A stretch of DNA of 9,577 bases, taken from CAKTOF01 sp964523945. Its GTDB lineage: Bacteria; Bacillota; Clostridia; Oscillospirales; Oscillospiraceae. The stretch lies in NCBI GenBank assembly GCA_964523945.1, contig CAZGBU010000082.1, forward strand, positions 1 through 9,577, read 5' to 3'. Position numbers and translations under genes: made by a program. Numbering within the stretch: position 1 is the first letter of the stretch; every line of letters begins with the position of its first letter. Below the pieces are notes generated by a model. The model did not search any database. It worked only from the letters and a program-made list of their open reading frames with translations, and was not told where the DNA came from. Below are positions 1 through 6,572 of the stretch, piece after piece.

Positions 1-723
1 AAGGACAACTTCTTCCAGATCTGCTTTACCGACCCGAACCAGGGCATCAGCGCGGCAACCTACCTGTCTGAGAATCTGCCCGATGCCACTGTTGCTGTTA
101 TCTATAACAACGGCGACGCCTATTCCACGGGTATCTACGAGGCGTTTGCCGCAGAGTACGCCGATCTGGGCGGCGAGATTGTCTACACCGGCACGTTCAC
201 CGACGACAGCCAGACCGACTTCTCCGTTCAGCTGACCGCCGCGCAGAATGCGGGCGCGGATCTGATCTTCGCCCCGATCTATTACACGCCGGCTTCTGTC
301 ATTCTGACCCAGGCCGATTCGATGGGCTACGAGTTTACGTTGTTTGGCTGCGACGGTATGGACGGCATTCTTGGCGTCGTCGATGCCGAGCTGGCCGAAG
401 GCATGCTGCTGCTGACCCCGTTCTCCGCCGACCTGGAAGAGAATGCCGGCTTTGTCGAGGCATATCAGGATGCCTATGGCTCCACGCCCGATCAGTTCGC
501 AGCTGACGGCTATGACTGCATCTACACCCTCTACGAGGCTATTCAGGCTGCCGGTGTCACTGGCGATATGTCCGCTGAAGACATCTGCGAGGCGCTGATC
601 CCCGTGATGACCGAGATCACGGTCGACGGTATGACCGGCACGCTGTCCTGGGCCGCCACAGGTGAGGTTACCAAGGACTTCGACGTGTACGTCGTCAGCG
701 ACGGCAAGTACCTGGTTGCCTGA
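1..723 (+). CDS. livK: Branched-chain amino acid ABC transporter substrate-binding protein (LivK-like), 5' end missing
   Basis: The reading frame is open from base 1 to the TGA at 721-723, giving 240 residues; the N-terminus, including the signal peptide and any lipobox, lies outside the window. The sequence fits the type 1 periplasmic-binding-protein fold of the LivK/Peripla_BP_6 family: a lobe with the strand AVIYNNGDAYSTG, the QNAGADLIFAPIYY segment, and the family's C-terminal features FAADGYDCIYTLYEAI and GMTGTLSWAATGEVTKDFDVYV. Such proteins sit outside the membrane (lipid-anchored in Firmicutes), capture leucine, isoleucine, valine or related ligands and deliver them to the LivHM permease. 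The four genes that follow are livH, livM, livG and livF in the standard order, which makes the assignment strong. The actual ligand cannot be read from sequence, because this family also includes amide, urea and aromatic-compound binders. About 150 nt with two hairpins separate it from livH. Confidence 0.93.
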   Translation, partial: KDNFFQICFTDPNQGISAATYLSENLPDATVAVIYNNGDAYSTGIYEAFAAEYADLGGEIVYTGTFTDDSQTDFSVQLTAAQNAGADLIFAPIYYTPASVILTQADSMGYEFTLFGCDGMDGILGVVDAELAEGMLLLTPFSADLEENAGFVEAYQDAYGSTPDQFAADGYDCIYTLYEAIQAAGVTGDMSAEDICEALIPVMTEITVDGMTGTLSWAATGEVTKDFDVYVVSDGKYLVA

Positions 724-747
724 GAAATGCATATCCATAACGCGGCC

Positions 748-777
748 GGCAATCGGAGGATCTTTCCTCCGATTGCC
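748..777 (+). promoter_or_regulatory. Perfect 13-bp intercistronic hairpin after livK
   Basis: Bases 748-760 (GGCAATCGGAGGA) pair perfectly with 765-777 around a TCTT loop, 25 nt after the livK stop. No T-tract follows, so it is not a classic intrinsic terminator. A stem of this kind placed behind a binding-protein gene and before permease genes usually protects the upstream mRNA from 3' exonucleases, as known for malE-malF. That role is inferred here. Confidence 0.7.
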
Positions 778-783
778 CCGCGA

Positions 784-839
784 TCTATGGCAGAAACAGG
801 GACGGCGCACGCGTTGGCTGCCCCTGTTTTTGCCATAGA
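784..839 (+). terminator. Long hairpin with internal T5 tract between livK and livH (probable leaky terminator or attenuator)
   Basis: Bases 784-801 pair with 822-839 over 18 positions, all Watson-Crick except one G-T (793/830). Seen as a terminator, the GC part is CAGGG (797-801) with CCCTG (822-826), extended inward by CGGC/GCTG (803-806/817-820), and is followed directly by TTTTT (827-831). The matching A-rich stretch upstream (794-796) pairs with those Ts. Because the livHMGF genes follow with no convincing promoter between, it is probably a partial terminator that lowers permease and ATPase expression relative to the binding protein. It could also act only as an RNA stabiliser. Confidence 0.6.
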
Positions 840-876
840 GCGAGATCTTGAGTGAGAAAGAAGAGGTGGATCCGTT

Positions 877-1755
877 GTGATATTTCTGCAATACCTCGTC
901 AGCGGCATCAGCCTGGGCAGCGTCTACGCCATCATCGCACTGGGCTATACGATGGTCTACGGCATTGCCAAGATGCTGAACTTTGCCCACGGCGATGTCA
1001 TCATGGTCGGCGCGTACATTTCGTTCTGCACCACTTCCTATCTGGGGCTGCCCGGATGGGTTTCCGTCATTTTTGCGGTTGTGGTGTGCACAGTGCTCGG
1101 TGTGATCATCGAGGGGCTGGCCTATAAGCCGCTGCGGCAGGCTGGCAGCCTGGCGGTGCTCATTACGGCCATTGGCGTATCGTACTTCCTGCAGAACGCG
1201 GCGCAGCTGCTGTGGGGCGCGACGCCGAAGAACTTCATCTCTCTGGTGGATTTCGAGATGCCGGCGTTCCTCAGCCGGTTTAATGTCTCGAGCGTGACGA
1301 TGGTGACGGTAGCGGCCTGCATTGTCATTGTGCTGGTGCTCACCTGGTTTACATCTAAAACCAAGCTGGGCAAGGCCATGCGTGCGTGTTCGGAAGACAA
1401 GGGCGCCGCGCAGCTGATGGGCATCAACGTCAACCGGACAATTTCGATGACATTTGCCATTGGCTCGGCGCTGGCCGCAATCGCTGGTGTGCTGCTGTGC
1501 TCGTATTCTCCGGTGTTGCAGCCGACCACCGGCTCCATGCCCGGCATCAAGGCGTTCACCGCCGCCGTGTTCGGCGGCATCGGCTCGATCCCCGGCGCGT
1601 TCCTGGGCGGCATCCTGCTCGGTATCATCGAGGCAATGGCGCGCGCATACCTGTCGACGAACCTGGCCAACTCCATCGTGTTTGCAGTACTGATCCTGGT
1701 GCTGCTTGTCCGTCCGTCCGGCCTGCTTGGCAAGACCGCGACCGAGAAAGTGTGA
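877..1755 (+). CDS. livH: Branched-chain amino acid ABC transporter permease LivH
   Basis: This 292-residue polytopic membrane protein is one half of the transmembrane channel of a LivHM-type importer. Family hallmarks are visible: GSVYAIIALGYTMVYGIAKM followed by LNFAHGDVIMVGAY near the N-terminus, the cytoplasmic SEDKGAAQLMGINVNRT segment at about residues 172-188 that contacts the ATPase, and AFTAAVFGGIGSIPGAFLGG with GIIEA near the C-terminus. About eight hydrophobic segments run through it, and the length is normal for LivH. The start is a GTG at 877, chosen because AAGAGGTGG (861-869) lies 7 nt upstream and the resulting N-terminus, IFLQYLVSGISLGS, matches the family. The stop is 10 nt before the livM start, so translation is probably coupled. 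Its expression is likely tuned by the hairpins just upstream. Confidence 0.94.
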   Translation: MIFLQYLVSGISLGSVYAIIALGYTMVYGIAKMLNFAHGDVIMVGAYISFCTTSYLGLPGWVSVIFAVVVCTVLGVIIEGLAYKPLRQAGSLAVLITAIGVSYFLQNAAQLLWGATPKNFISLVDFEMPAFLSRFNVSSVTMVTVAACIVIVLVLTWFTSKTKLGKAMRACSEDKGAAQLMGINVNRTISMTFAIGSALAAIAGVLLCSYSPVLQPTTGSMPGIKAFTAAVFGGIGSIPGAFLGGILLGIIEAMARAYLSTNLANSIVFAVLILVLLVRPSGLLGKTATEKV

Positions 1756-1765
1756 GGTGGCGGGG

Positions 1766-2842
1766 ATGTATCGACTGAAAAGCATGAAAAAGACCACAAA
1801 AGTGGATTTTGCGACCTATCTCGGCGTGATTGTCGCCTTTGTGGTGATGACGCTGCTGCAAAACAGAGGCGTGCTCAACCGGCAGGTGAGCGGCATGCTC
1901 GTGCCGGTGTGCTGCTATATCGTCATGGCGCTGTCGCTCAATCTGGTTGTCGGTATTTCCGGCGAGCTGAGCCTGGGACACGCCGGCTTTATGAGCGTGG
2001 GTGCATTTACCGGCATTGTTGCGTCGATGAGCCTGCAGGCGAGCGTCGACTCTGCGGCAGTCCGCATTATTGCGGCGATTGTGACCGGCGCGGCGTGCGC
2101 GGCGGTAGTCGGTGTGATCATCGGCGTCCCGGTGCTCCGGCTGCGGGGCGACTATCTGGCGATTGTGACGCTGGCATTCGGCGAGATTATCAAGGAACTG
2201 ATCAACTGCCTGCTCGTCGGCCATGATGAAAACGGCCTGCATGTCATTTTCAACTACGACGGCAGCCATATGGTCAGCGATCTGGGTTTGACGGAAAATG
2301 GCGTGGAGATCATTAAGGGCGCGCAGGGCGCAGCGGGCAACGAAAAGCTTGCAACATTCACCGCCGGCTTTATCCTGATTATGGTCACCTTGTTTATCGT
2401 GCTCAATCTGGTGCGCAGCCGCAGCGGCCGCGCGATCATGGCGATCCGCGACAACCGCATTGCCGCCGAGAGCGTGGGGCTGAGCATCACCAAATACAAG
2501 CTGATGGCATTTATTGTTTCGGCTGCGCTGGCGGGCGCTGCCGGCGCGCTGTTCGGCCTGAATTACTCCAGCGTCAGCGCGACGCAGTTTGATTTCAATA
2601 CCTCTATTCTGGTGCTGGTCTATGTGGTGCTGGGCGGCCTGGGGAATATGTGGGGTTCTATTATTGCGACTACGGTGCTCTATGTCCTGCCCGAGGCGCT
2701 GCGGGAATTCTCCGACTACCGCATGCTGGTCTATGCCGTCATTCTGATCGCCGTCATGCTGGTGACAAACAATGCCCGTGCAAAGGAACTGCTGGGCAAG
2801 GTGATTCCGAAGCGGAGAAAGGAGGATGCCGTCCATGGATAA
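1766..2842 (+). CDS. livM: Branched-chain amino acid ABC transporter permease LivM
   Basis: This is the second membrane subunit, 358 residues, which pairs with LivH to form the import channel. Family signatures include GISGELSLGHAGFMSVGAF (roughly residues 67-85), VLRLRGDYLAIVTLAFGEII, the ATPase-contacting loop AIRDNRIAAESVGLS, and LVYVVLGGLGNMWGS near the end. The ATG at 1766 is preferred: GAGGTGG (1754-1760) sits 5 nt upstream and overlaps the livH stop. An in-frame TTG at 1706 lies deep inside livH, and the ATG at 1784 has no ribosome binding site. The N-terminus is a short basic stretch (MYRLKSMKKTTK) before the first hydrophobic segment. A hydrophilic stretch between about residues 150 and 200 (LVGHDENGLHVIFNYDGS and onward) is a normal loop for this family. 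The last codons overlap the start of livG by 8 nt. Confidence 0.94.
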   Translation: MYRLKSMKKTTKVDFATYLGVIVAFVVMTLLQNRGVLNRQVSGMLVPVCCYIVMALSLNLVVGISGELSLGHAGFMSVGAFTGIVASMSLQASVDSAAVRIIAAIVTGAACAAVVGVIIGVPVLRLRGDYLAIVTLAFGEIIKELINCLLVGHDENGLHVIFNYDGSHMVSDLGLTENGVEIIKGAQGAAGNEKLATFTAGFILIMVTLFIVLNLVRSRSGRAIMAIRDNRIAAESVGLSITKYKLMAFIVSAALAGAAGALFGLNYSSVSATQFDFNTSILVLVYVVLGGLGNMWGSIIATTVLYVLPEALREFSDYRMLVYAVILIAVMLVTNNARAKELLGKVIPKRRKEDAVHG

Positions 2843-3689
2843 GGGCAAAGGGTTCGAGAAAGGCAGAATGGTCCCGGTCCCGAGCCGCGGCATCATCCCG
2901 GAACGCGATCTGGGCCAGGTCCCGGTGCTCGAGTGTACGCATCTTGGCATTGATTTTGGCGGCCTGCATGCCGTTGAGGATTTCAACCTGACCATCGGCC
3001 GGACAGAGATCGCCGGCCTGATCGGGCCAAACGGTGCGGGTAAAACAACCGTGTTCAACCTGCTGACCAAGGTCTACAAGCCGACACATGGCACGATCCT
3101 GCTCGACGGTATTGACACCGAGGGGATGGATACTGCCCACATTAACCGCATGGGCGTGGCGCGGACATTTCAGAATATCCGCCTGTTTTCCAATCTGTCG
3201 GTGGAAGACAATGTCAAGATCGGCCTGCACAACCAGACGCGCTATTCCGCGCTGGCCGGTGTGCTGCGGCTGCCGTCGTACTGGCGGCAGGAGAAGGCGG
3301 CGCATGCGCGCGCGCTCGAACTGCTGCGCATCTTTGACATGGAGCATCTGGCGGGCGCCGGCGCCGGCAGCCTGCCTTATGGCGCGCAGCGCCGGCTTGA
3401 GATCGTCCGCGCGCTCGCGACCAATCCAAAGCTGCTGCTGCTCGATGAGCCGGCGGCCGGCATGAACCCGTCTGAAACGGCCGAGCTGATGGACAACATC
3501 GTCAAGATCCGCGATACGTTCCACATCGCGGTGATGCTCATTGAGCATGATATGAATCTGGTCATGGGCATCTGCGAGGGAATCTGTGTGCTGAACTTTG
3601 GCCGCATCATTGCCAAGGGTACGGCAGAAGAGATCCAGAGCAACCCCGATGTCATCGAGGCCTACCTCGGGAAAAAGAAAGAGGGGTGA
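2835..3689 (+). CDS. livG: Branched-chain amino acid ABC transporter ATP-binding protein LivG
   Basis: This 284-residue cytoplasmic ATPase powers LivHM. Visible motifs are Walker A GPNGAGKT (residues 64-71), a Q-loop Gln in RTFQNIRLF (about 113), signature LPYGAQRR (about 180-187, where most relatives have LSYGQQRR), Walker B LLLLDEP (200-206, catalytic Glu205), the LivG-typical AAGMNPSET and H-loop His238 in IEHDMN. An extension of about 30 residues (MDKGKGFEKGRMVPVPSRG onward) precedes the usual start around VLECTHLGIDFGGL. The ATG at 2835 is preferred over the in-frame ATG at 2826, because AAAGGAGG ends at 2825: it would touch the 2826 codon but lies 9 nt from 2835. It overlaps livM by 8 nt and is followed after 5 nt by livF, consistent with coupled translation and a LivG/LivF heterodimer. 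Confidence 0.95.
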   Translation: MDKGKGFEKGRMVPVPSRGIIPERDLGQVPVLECTHLGIDFGGLHAVEDFNLTIGRTEIAGLIGPNGAGKTTVFNLLTKVYKPTHGTILLDGIDTEGMDTAHINRMGVARTFQNIRLFSNLSVEDNVKIGLHNQTRYSALAGVLRLPSYWRQEKAAHARALELLRIFDMEHLAGAGAGSLPYGAQRRLEIVRALATNPKLLLLDEPAAGMNPSETAELMDNIVKIRDTFHIAVMLIEHDMNLVMGICEGICVLNFGRIIAKGTAEEIQSNPDVIEAYLGKKKEG

Positions 3690-3694
3690 GCGCC

Positions 3695-4396
3695 ATGCTG
3701 AAAGTCAACGACATCCATGTCTACTACGGCGCAATCCACGCAATCAAAGGTGTCTCGTTCGAGGTGAATGACGGCGAGATTGTGACGCTGATCGGCGCAA
3801 ATGGCGCCGGCAAGTCAACGATTCTGAATACGGTATCCGGTCTGCTGCATCCCCGTTCCGGCTCGATTGAGTTCTGCGACCAGCCACTGGCCGGCGTGCC
3901 GGTACACCGGATTGTGCAACGCGGACTCGCGCTGGTACCGGAGGGCCGCCGGGTGTTTCTGCAGATGACGGTGCAGGAAAATCTGGAGATGGGCGCATAC
4001 ACGCAATCCGCCGCTTCGGTGGAACCGGGGCTTGCGCGCGTGTATGAGCAGTTTCCCCGTCTGAAAGAGCGCAGCCGCCAGATTGCGGGGACTCTCTCGG
4101 GCGGTGAGCAGCAGATGCTGGCGATGGGACGTGCGCTGATGTCCAGCCCAAAACTGCTGATGCTCGACGAGCCGTCAATGGGCCTCGCGCCGCTGTTGGT
4201 CGAGCAGATTTTCGAGATTATCCGCAAGCTTCATGCGGCGGGTACGACAATCCTGCTCGTTGAGCAGAACGCGCAGATGGCGCTTTCGGTGGCCAATCGG
4301 GCCTATGTGCTCGAGACGGGTACGATCTCCATGTCCGGCGATGCAAAAGAGCTGCTCGCCGACGATCGCGTCCGGAAGGCCTATCTCGGCGGCTGA
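3695..4396 (+). CDS. livF: Branched-chain amino acid ABC transporter ATP-binding protein LivF
   Basis: This is the second ATPase of the transporter, 233 residues, normal for LivF. Motifs are Walker A GANGAGKS (34-41), the LivF-typical LVPEGRRVF segment (80-88), a canonical signature LSGGEQQ (134-140), Walker B LLMLDEP (155-161, Glu159 catalytic) followed by SMGLAPL, and LVEQN (188-192). In that last motif Gln replaces the H-loop His, which is usual in LivF and distinguishes it from LivG. The ATG at 3695 is chosen because GAGGGG (3681-3686) lies 8 nt upstream; an in-frame GTG at 3686 overlaps that site and is a poor start. It is the last gene of the operon: a strong hairpin terminator begins 8 nt after the stop. 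Confidence 0.95.
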   Translation: MLKVNDIHVYYGAIHAIKGVSFEVNDGEIVTLIGANGAGKSTILNTVSGLLHPRSGSIEFCDQPLAGVPVHRIVQRGLALVPEGRRVFLQMTVQENLEMGAYTQSAASVEPGLARVYEQFPRLKERSRQIAGTLSGGEQQMLAMGRALMSSPKLLMLDEPSMGLAPLLVEQIFEIIRKLHAAGTTILLVEQNAQMALSVANRAYVLETGTISMSGDAKELLADDRVRKAYLGG

Positions 4397-4404
4397 TGAT
4401 GCTG

Positions 4405-4438
4405 AAAAACCCTGTATGCTCCCGCATACAGGGTTTTT
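4405..4438 (+). terminator. Intrinsic terminator of the liv operon
   Basis: A perfect 15-bp stem, AAAAACCCTGTATGC (4405-4419) with 4424-4438, closes a TCCC loop. It starts 8 nt after the livF stop, and the 3' arm ends in TTTTT. The A5/T5 outer arms make it symmetrical, so it could work on either strand, but only + strand transcription reaches it here. It separates the transporter operon from the promoter at 4470. Confidence 0.9.
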
Positions 4439-4469
4439 CGCGTCGATACGCCTGTTTACAGGAAAACAC

Positions 4470-4498
4470 TTGCATGCCCCGCGGACAACCGGTATAAT
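4470..4498 (+). promoter_or_regulatory. Near-consensus vegetative promoter for the flavoenzyme gene
   Basis: TTGCAT (4470-4475) and a perfect TATAAT (4493-4498) are separated by 17 nt. Transcription would start near 4505, leaving a leader of about 30 nt that holds TGGAGG (4517-4522). The position just behind the liv terminator supports an independent transcription unit for the flavoenzyme, the phosphatase and perhaps the rubrerythrin gene. Confidence 0.82.
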
Positions 4499-4533
4499 GA
4501 TCGTATCTTAATGATATGGAGGATGGTTCCCAC

Positions 4534-6294
4534 ATGCAGCCCAGATACAAACATCTGCTCTCGCCGGTCAAAGTTGGCGGGATTGTTCTGAAGAACCGCT
4601 TTGTCTCCGGCAATTCTCTGCCGCATTTTCTGCAGGGGCCAGAGACGTTCCCGTCCGAGCAGGTGATTCAGCACATGGTCGATATGGCCAAAAACGGCGC
4701 GGCCATTGTCACGTTTGCCGACTGGACAAACAAGGACCAGAGGCAGTCGCTCAACGAGGACGGCAAGCGTTTCCCGATGTACGATGCGGACGATCCGTCG
4801 ATGGAGAACTACCTGTGTCAGATGGCGGACCAGGTGCACTACTACAATTCGCGGATCTCGATCGCAATGATGCCATTCCTCGGCCCGAATGGGCATGACG
4901 TCAGCACTGTCGCGCCGACGCCGGAGGCGTCCAACCCGAGTCATCCGTTCTATATGCTGCTGCGGAAGTCCGGCGGCCAGGGCGTGGTCGAATGCACGCA
5001 TGCGGAGATCAGGCAGGTCATCGAGCAGACGGTCGCGCGGGTCCGGTTCTATCAGCGTATGGGCTTTGACCTGTGCACATTGCACTTTGCCTACCGCGGC
5101 AACTTCTTTGCCCGCTGGATCTCGCCGCTGACCAATCTGCGCACCGACGAGTACGGCAGAGACATCCGCGGCCGCGGCCGGTTCCTGCTTGAGCTGGCCA
5201 CGGCAATCAAGACCGCGTGTGGAAAGAACTTCCCGATTGAGGTGCAGATCACCGGTTCAGAGCCGGGCGGCAACACGGTCGAGGAAATCTGCGAGCTGGC
5301 CAAAATGGTTGAGGATGTCGTCGACATTTTCCAGTTCCGCTCGTGGGAGGGCGGTGTTGTGCATCCGGTCGGATTCAACGCTGAGCACCATGTCTACGAC
5401 ACACTTGCCGACTGTGCGGCAGTCAAGGCCAGCGGCACGAAGATCCTCTGCGAGCCAATCGGCGGTTTCCAGGATGTGAACGATGCGGAGGAGATTCTCG
5501 CGTCTGGCAAGGCTGATCTGATTGGCGCGGCACGCGCATTCTTCGTCGATCCAGATTATTTCGAGAAGATCCAGGAAGGGCGCGGCGAGGATGTCTATCC
5601 GTGCGTGCGCTGCAACAAGTGCCATGTTCCGAGTTTGGAGGGCAAATGGCTGAGCATCTGTACGGTCAACCCGAAGCTCGGCATCGCGCACAAGCTTGAC
5701 CACTTTGTCAAGCCGGTGCGGCGCAAAAAGCGCGTCGCCGTCATCGGCGGCGGCCCGGCCGGGATGCGCGCGTCGATCTACTGCGCCGAGCGCGGCCATG
5801 ATGTGACCGTTTACGAGAAGAGCCGGCAGCTCGGCGGACAGCTCTATCACACCGACTTTGCGTCGTTTAAATGGCCGCTGCGCAACTATCGCGATTTTCT
5901 GAAGGACCAGATGAACAAGGCCGGCGTGCGTGTGCTGCTCTCGACCGAGGCGACGCCGGAGATGATCGCAGCTGCCGAGTATGACGCGGTGATTGTCGCT
6001 GTTGGCGCTGAGCCGATCCAGCCGCCGATTCCCGGCGTACAGATGGCCTGGAACGTACTCAATGTGTTTGGCAATGAATCGAAGCTGGGCAAACGCGTCG
6101 TCGTGGTTGGCGGCTCAGAGTCCGGTGTGGAGACGGCATTCTATCTGTGTGAGAACGGCCATGACGTCACGGTACTGACACGGCAGGGCGTACTCGCACC
6201 GGATGCAACGCCGATCCACTACAAGGAGATCATGGTCGAGAAATGGGAGGGCATGGACAACTTCCACTTTGTGCTGCATGCGTCCACCACGTAA
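4534..6294 (+). CDS. OYE/2,4-dienoyl-CoA reductase-like flavin and iron-sulfur oxidoreductase, cut short by an in-frame stop
   Basis: The open part encodes 586 residues of the NADH:flavin oxidoreductase family that includes 2,4-dienoyl-CoA reductase, trimethylamine dehydrogenase and the bile-acid enzymes BaiCD and BaiH. An FMN-binding TIM barrel spans about residues 1-350 (LKNRFVSGN near the N-terminus, SPLTNLRTDEYG at 197-208, IGAARAFFVDPDYF at 330-343). Four cysteines for a 4Fe-4S cluster follow at 357, 360, 363 and 376. Next are an FAD Rossmann motif VIGGGPAG (403-410) and an NAD(P) motif VVGGSESG (524-531). Such enzymes reduce activated C=C bonds with NAD(P)H in the cytoplasm; the substrate here is unknown. 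The TAA at 6292-6294 removes the last roughly 72 residues, which follow in the same frame. The ATG at 4534 is preferred, since an upstream in-frame ATG at 4516 overlaps the TGGAGG site. The segment HFAYRGNF (184-191) departs from the usual catalytic-loop sequence. Truncated, it would lack the FAD-closing end. Confidence 0.85.
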   Translation: MQPRYKHLLSPVKVGGIVLKNRFVSGNSLPHFLQGPETFPSEQVIQHMVDMAKNGAAIVTFADWTNKDQRQSLNEDGKRFPMYDADDPSMENYLCQMADQVHYYNSRISIAMMPFLGPNGHDVSTVAPTPEASNPSHPFYMLLRKSGGQGVVECTHAEIRQVIEQTVARVRFYQRMGFDLCTLHFAYRGNFFARWISPLTNLRTDEYGRDIRGRGRFLLELATAIKTACGKNFPIEVQITGSEPGGNTVEEICELAKMVEDVVDIFQFRSWEGGVVHPVGFNAEHHVYDTLADCAAVKASGTKILCEPIGGFQDVNDAEEILASGKADLIGAARAFFVDPDYFEKIQEGRGEDVYPCVRCNKCHVPSLEGKWLSICTVNPKLGIAHKLDHFVKPVRRKKRVAVIGGGPAGMRASIYCAERGHDVTVYEKSRQLGGQLYHTDFASFKWPLRNYRDFLKDQMNKAGVRVLLSTEATPEMIAAAEYDAVIVAVGAEPIQPPIPGVQMAWNVLNVFGNESKLGKRVVVVGGSESGVETAFYLCENGHDVTVLTRQGVLAPDATPIHYKEIMVEKWEGMDNFHFVLHASTT

Positions 6295-6513
6295 ATTGCG
6301 CCGGGCAGCGTCACCTATCGGGATGCGGACGGTGCGGAGCACACCATCGAATGCGACAGCGTCGTTGCGCTCGGCGGCATGCGCCCGAAGCAGGAGGAAT
6401 CAATGGCATTTGCCGGTCTGGCGGCCGAGACATATTACATTGGGGACTGCCGCGAGATCGGTTCCGTGCGTGAGTGCAACCGCGCCGCGTTTGCTGCCGC
6501 AATGCAGATCTGA
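6295..6513 (+). pseudogene. Stranded 3' end of the flavoenzyme gene after the internal stop
   Basis: Directly after the TAA at 6292-6294, the same frame stays open for 72 codons to the TGA at 6511-6513. It reads IAPGSVTYRDADGAEHTI, then CDSVVALGGMRP, YYIGDCREIGSV and CNRAAFAAAMQI. This is the expected C-terminus of the flavoenzyme family: the strand with the V-x-A-x-G-x-R-P type motif, and the G-D-C motif where a conserved Asp binds the FAD. With it, the gene would encode about 659 residues, a usual family length. There is no ribosome binding site or early in-frame ATG to restart translation, so this piece is not a separate gene. The whole 4534-6513 stretch is best seen as one gene with a single nonsense change or sequence error. 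Confidence 0.85.
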
Positions 6514-6572
6514 ATTTGGGCCGTGCGGCACTGGGCGGACTGTCCCCTGAATCCAAGCGAAAGGAAGCACAA

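Noticed and set aside
828..858. Separate promoter for livH using TTGCCA at 830-835
   Set aside because: No -10-like hexamer lies 16-18 nt downstream (TGAGAA at 853-858), and the Ts belong to the hairpin arm.
1625..3070. Very long minus-strand open frame (481 codons) antisense to livH, livM and livG
   Set aside because: Its product is rich in His, Arg, Gln and Asn with no recognisable domain. It lies opposite three well-identified genes and arises from the codon bias of the + strand in GC-rich DNA.
2754..3548. Minus-strand open frame of 264 codons opposite livG
   Set aside because: It has no family features and is fully explained as the antisense shadow of an ATPase gene with clear Walker motifs.
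3686..3694. GTG at 3686 as livF start
   Set aside because: It overlaps the GAGGGG ribosome binding site and the livG stop; ATG 3695 has proper spacing and gives the usual LivF N-terminus.
5077..5110. Flavoenzyme as bilirubin reductase (BilR)
   Set aside because: BilR, as I recall it, carries an HGDR catalytic motif. The segment here reads HFAYRGNF, which does not match, so I do not assign that function.
6292..6294. Recoding (selenocysteine, pyrrolysine or programmed read-through) at the internal TAA
   Set aside because: UAA is not used for selenocysteine (UGA) or pyrrolysine (UAG). The position is in a variable linker, not an active site, and no recoding structure is evident. A nonsense change or base error is simpler.
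4534..6513. Naming the flavoenzyme baiCD or baiH (bile acid 7-dehydroxylation)
   Set aside because: The domain layout is shared by the whole family, but no other bai genes are nearby; family-level similarity alone does not support the name.
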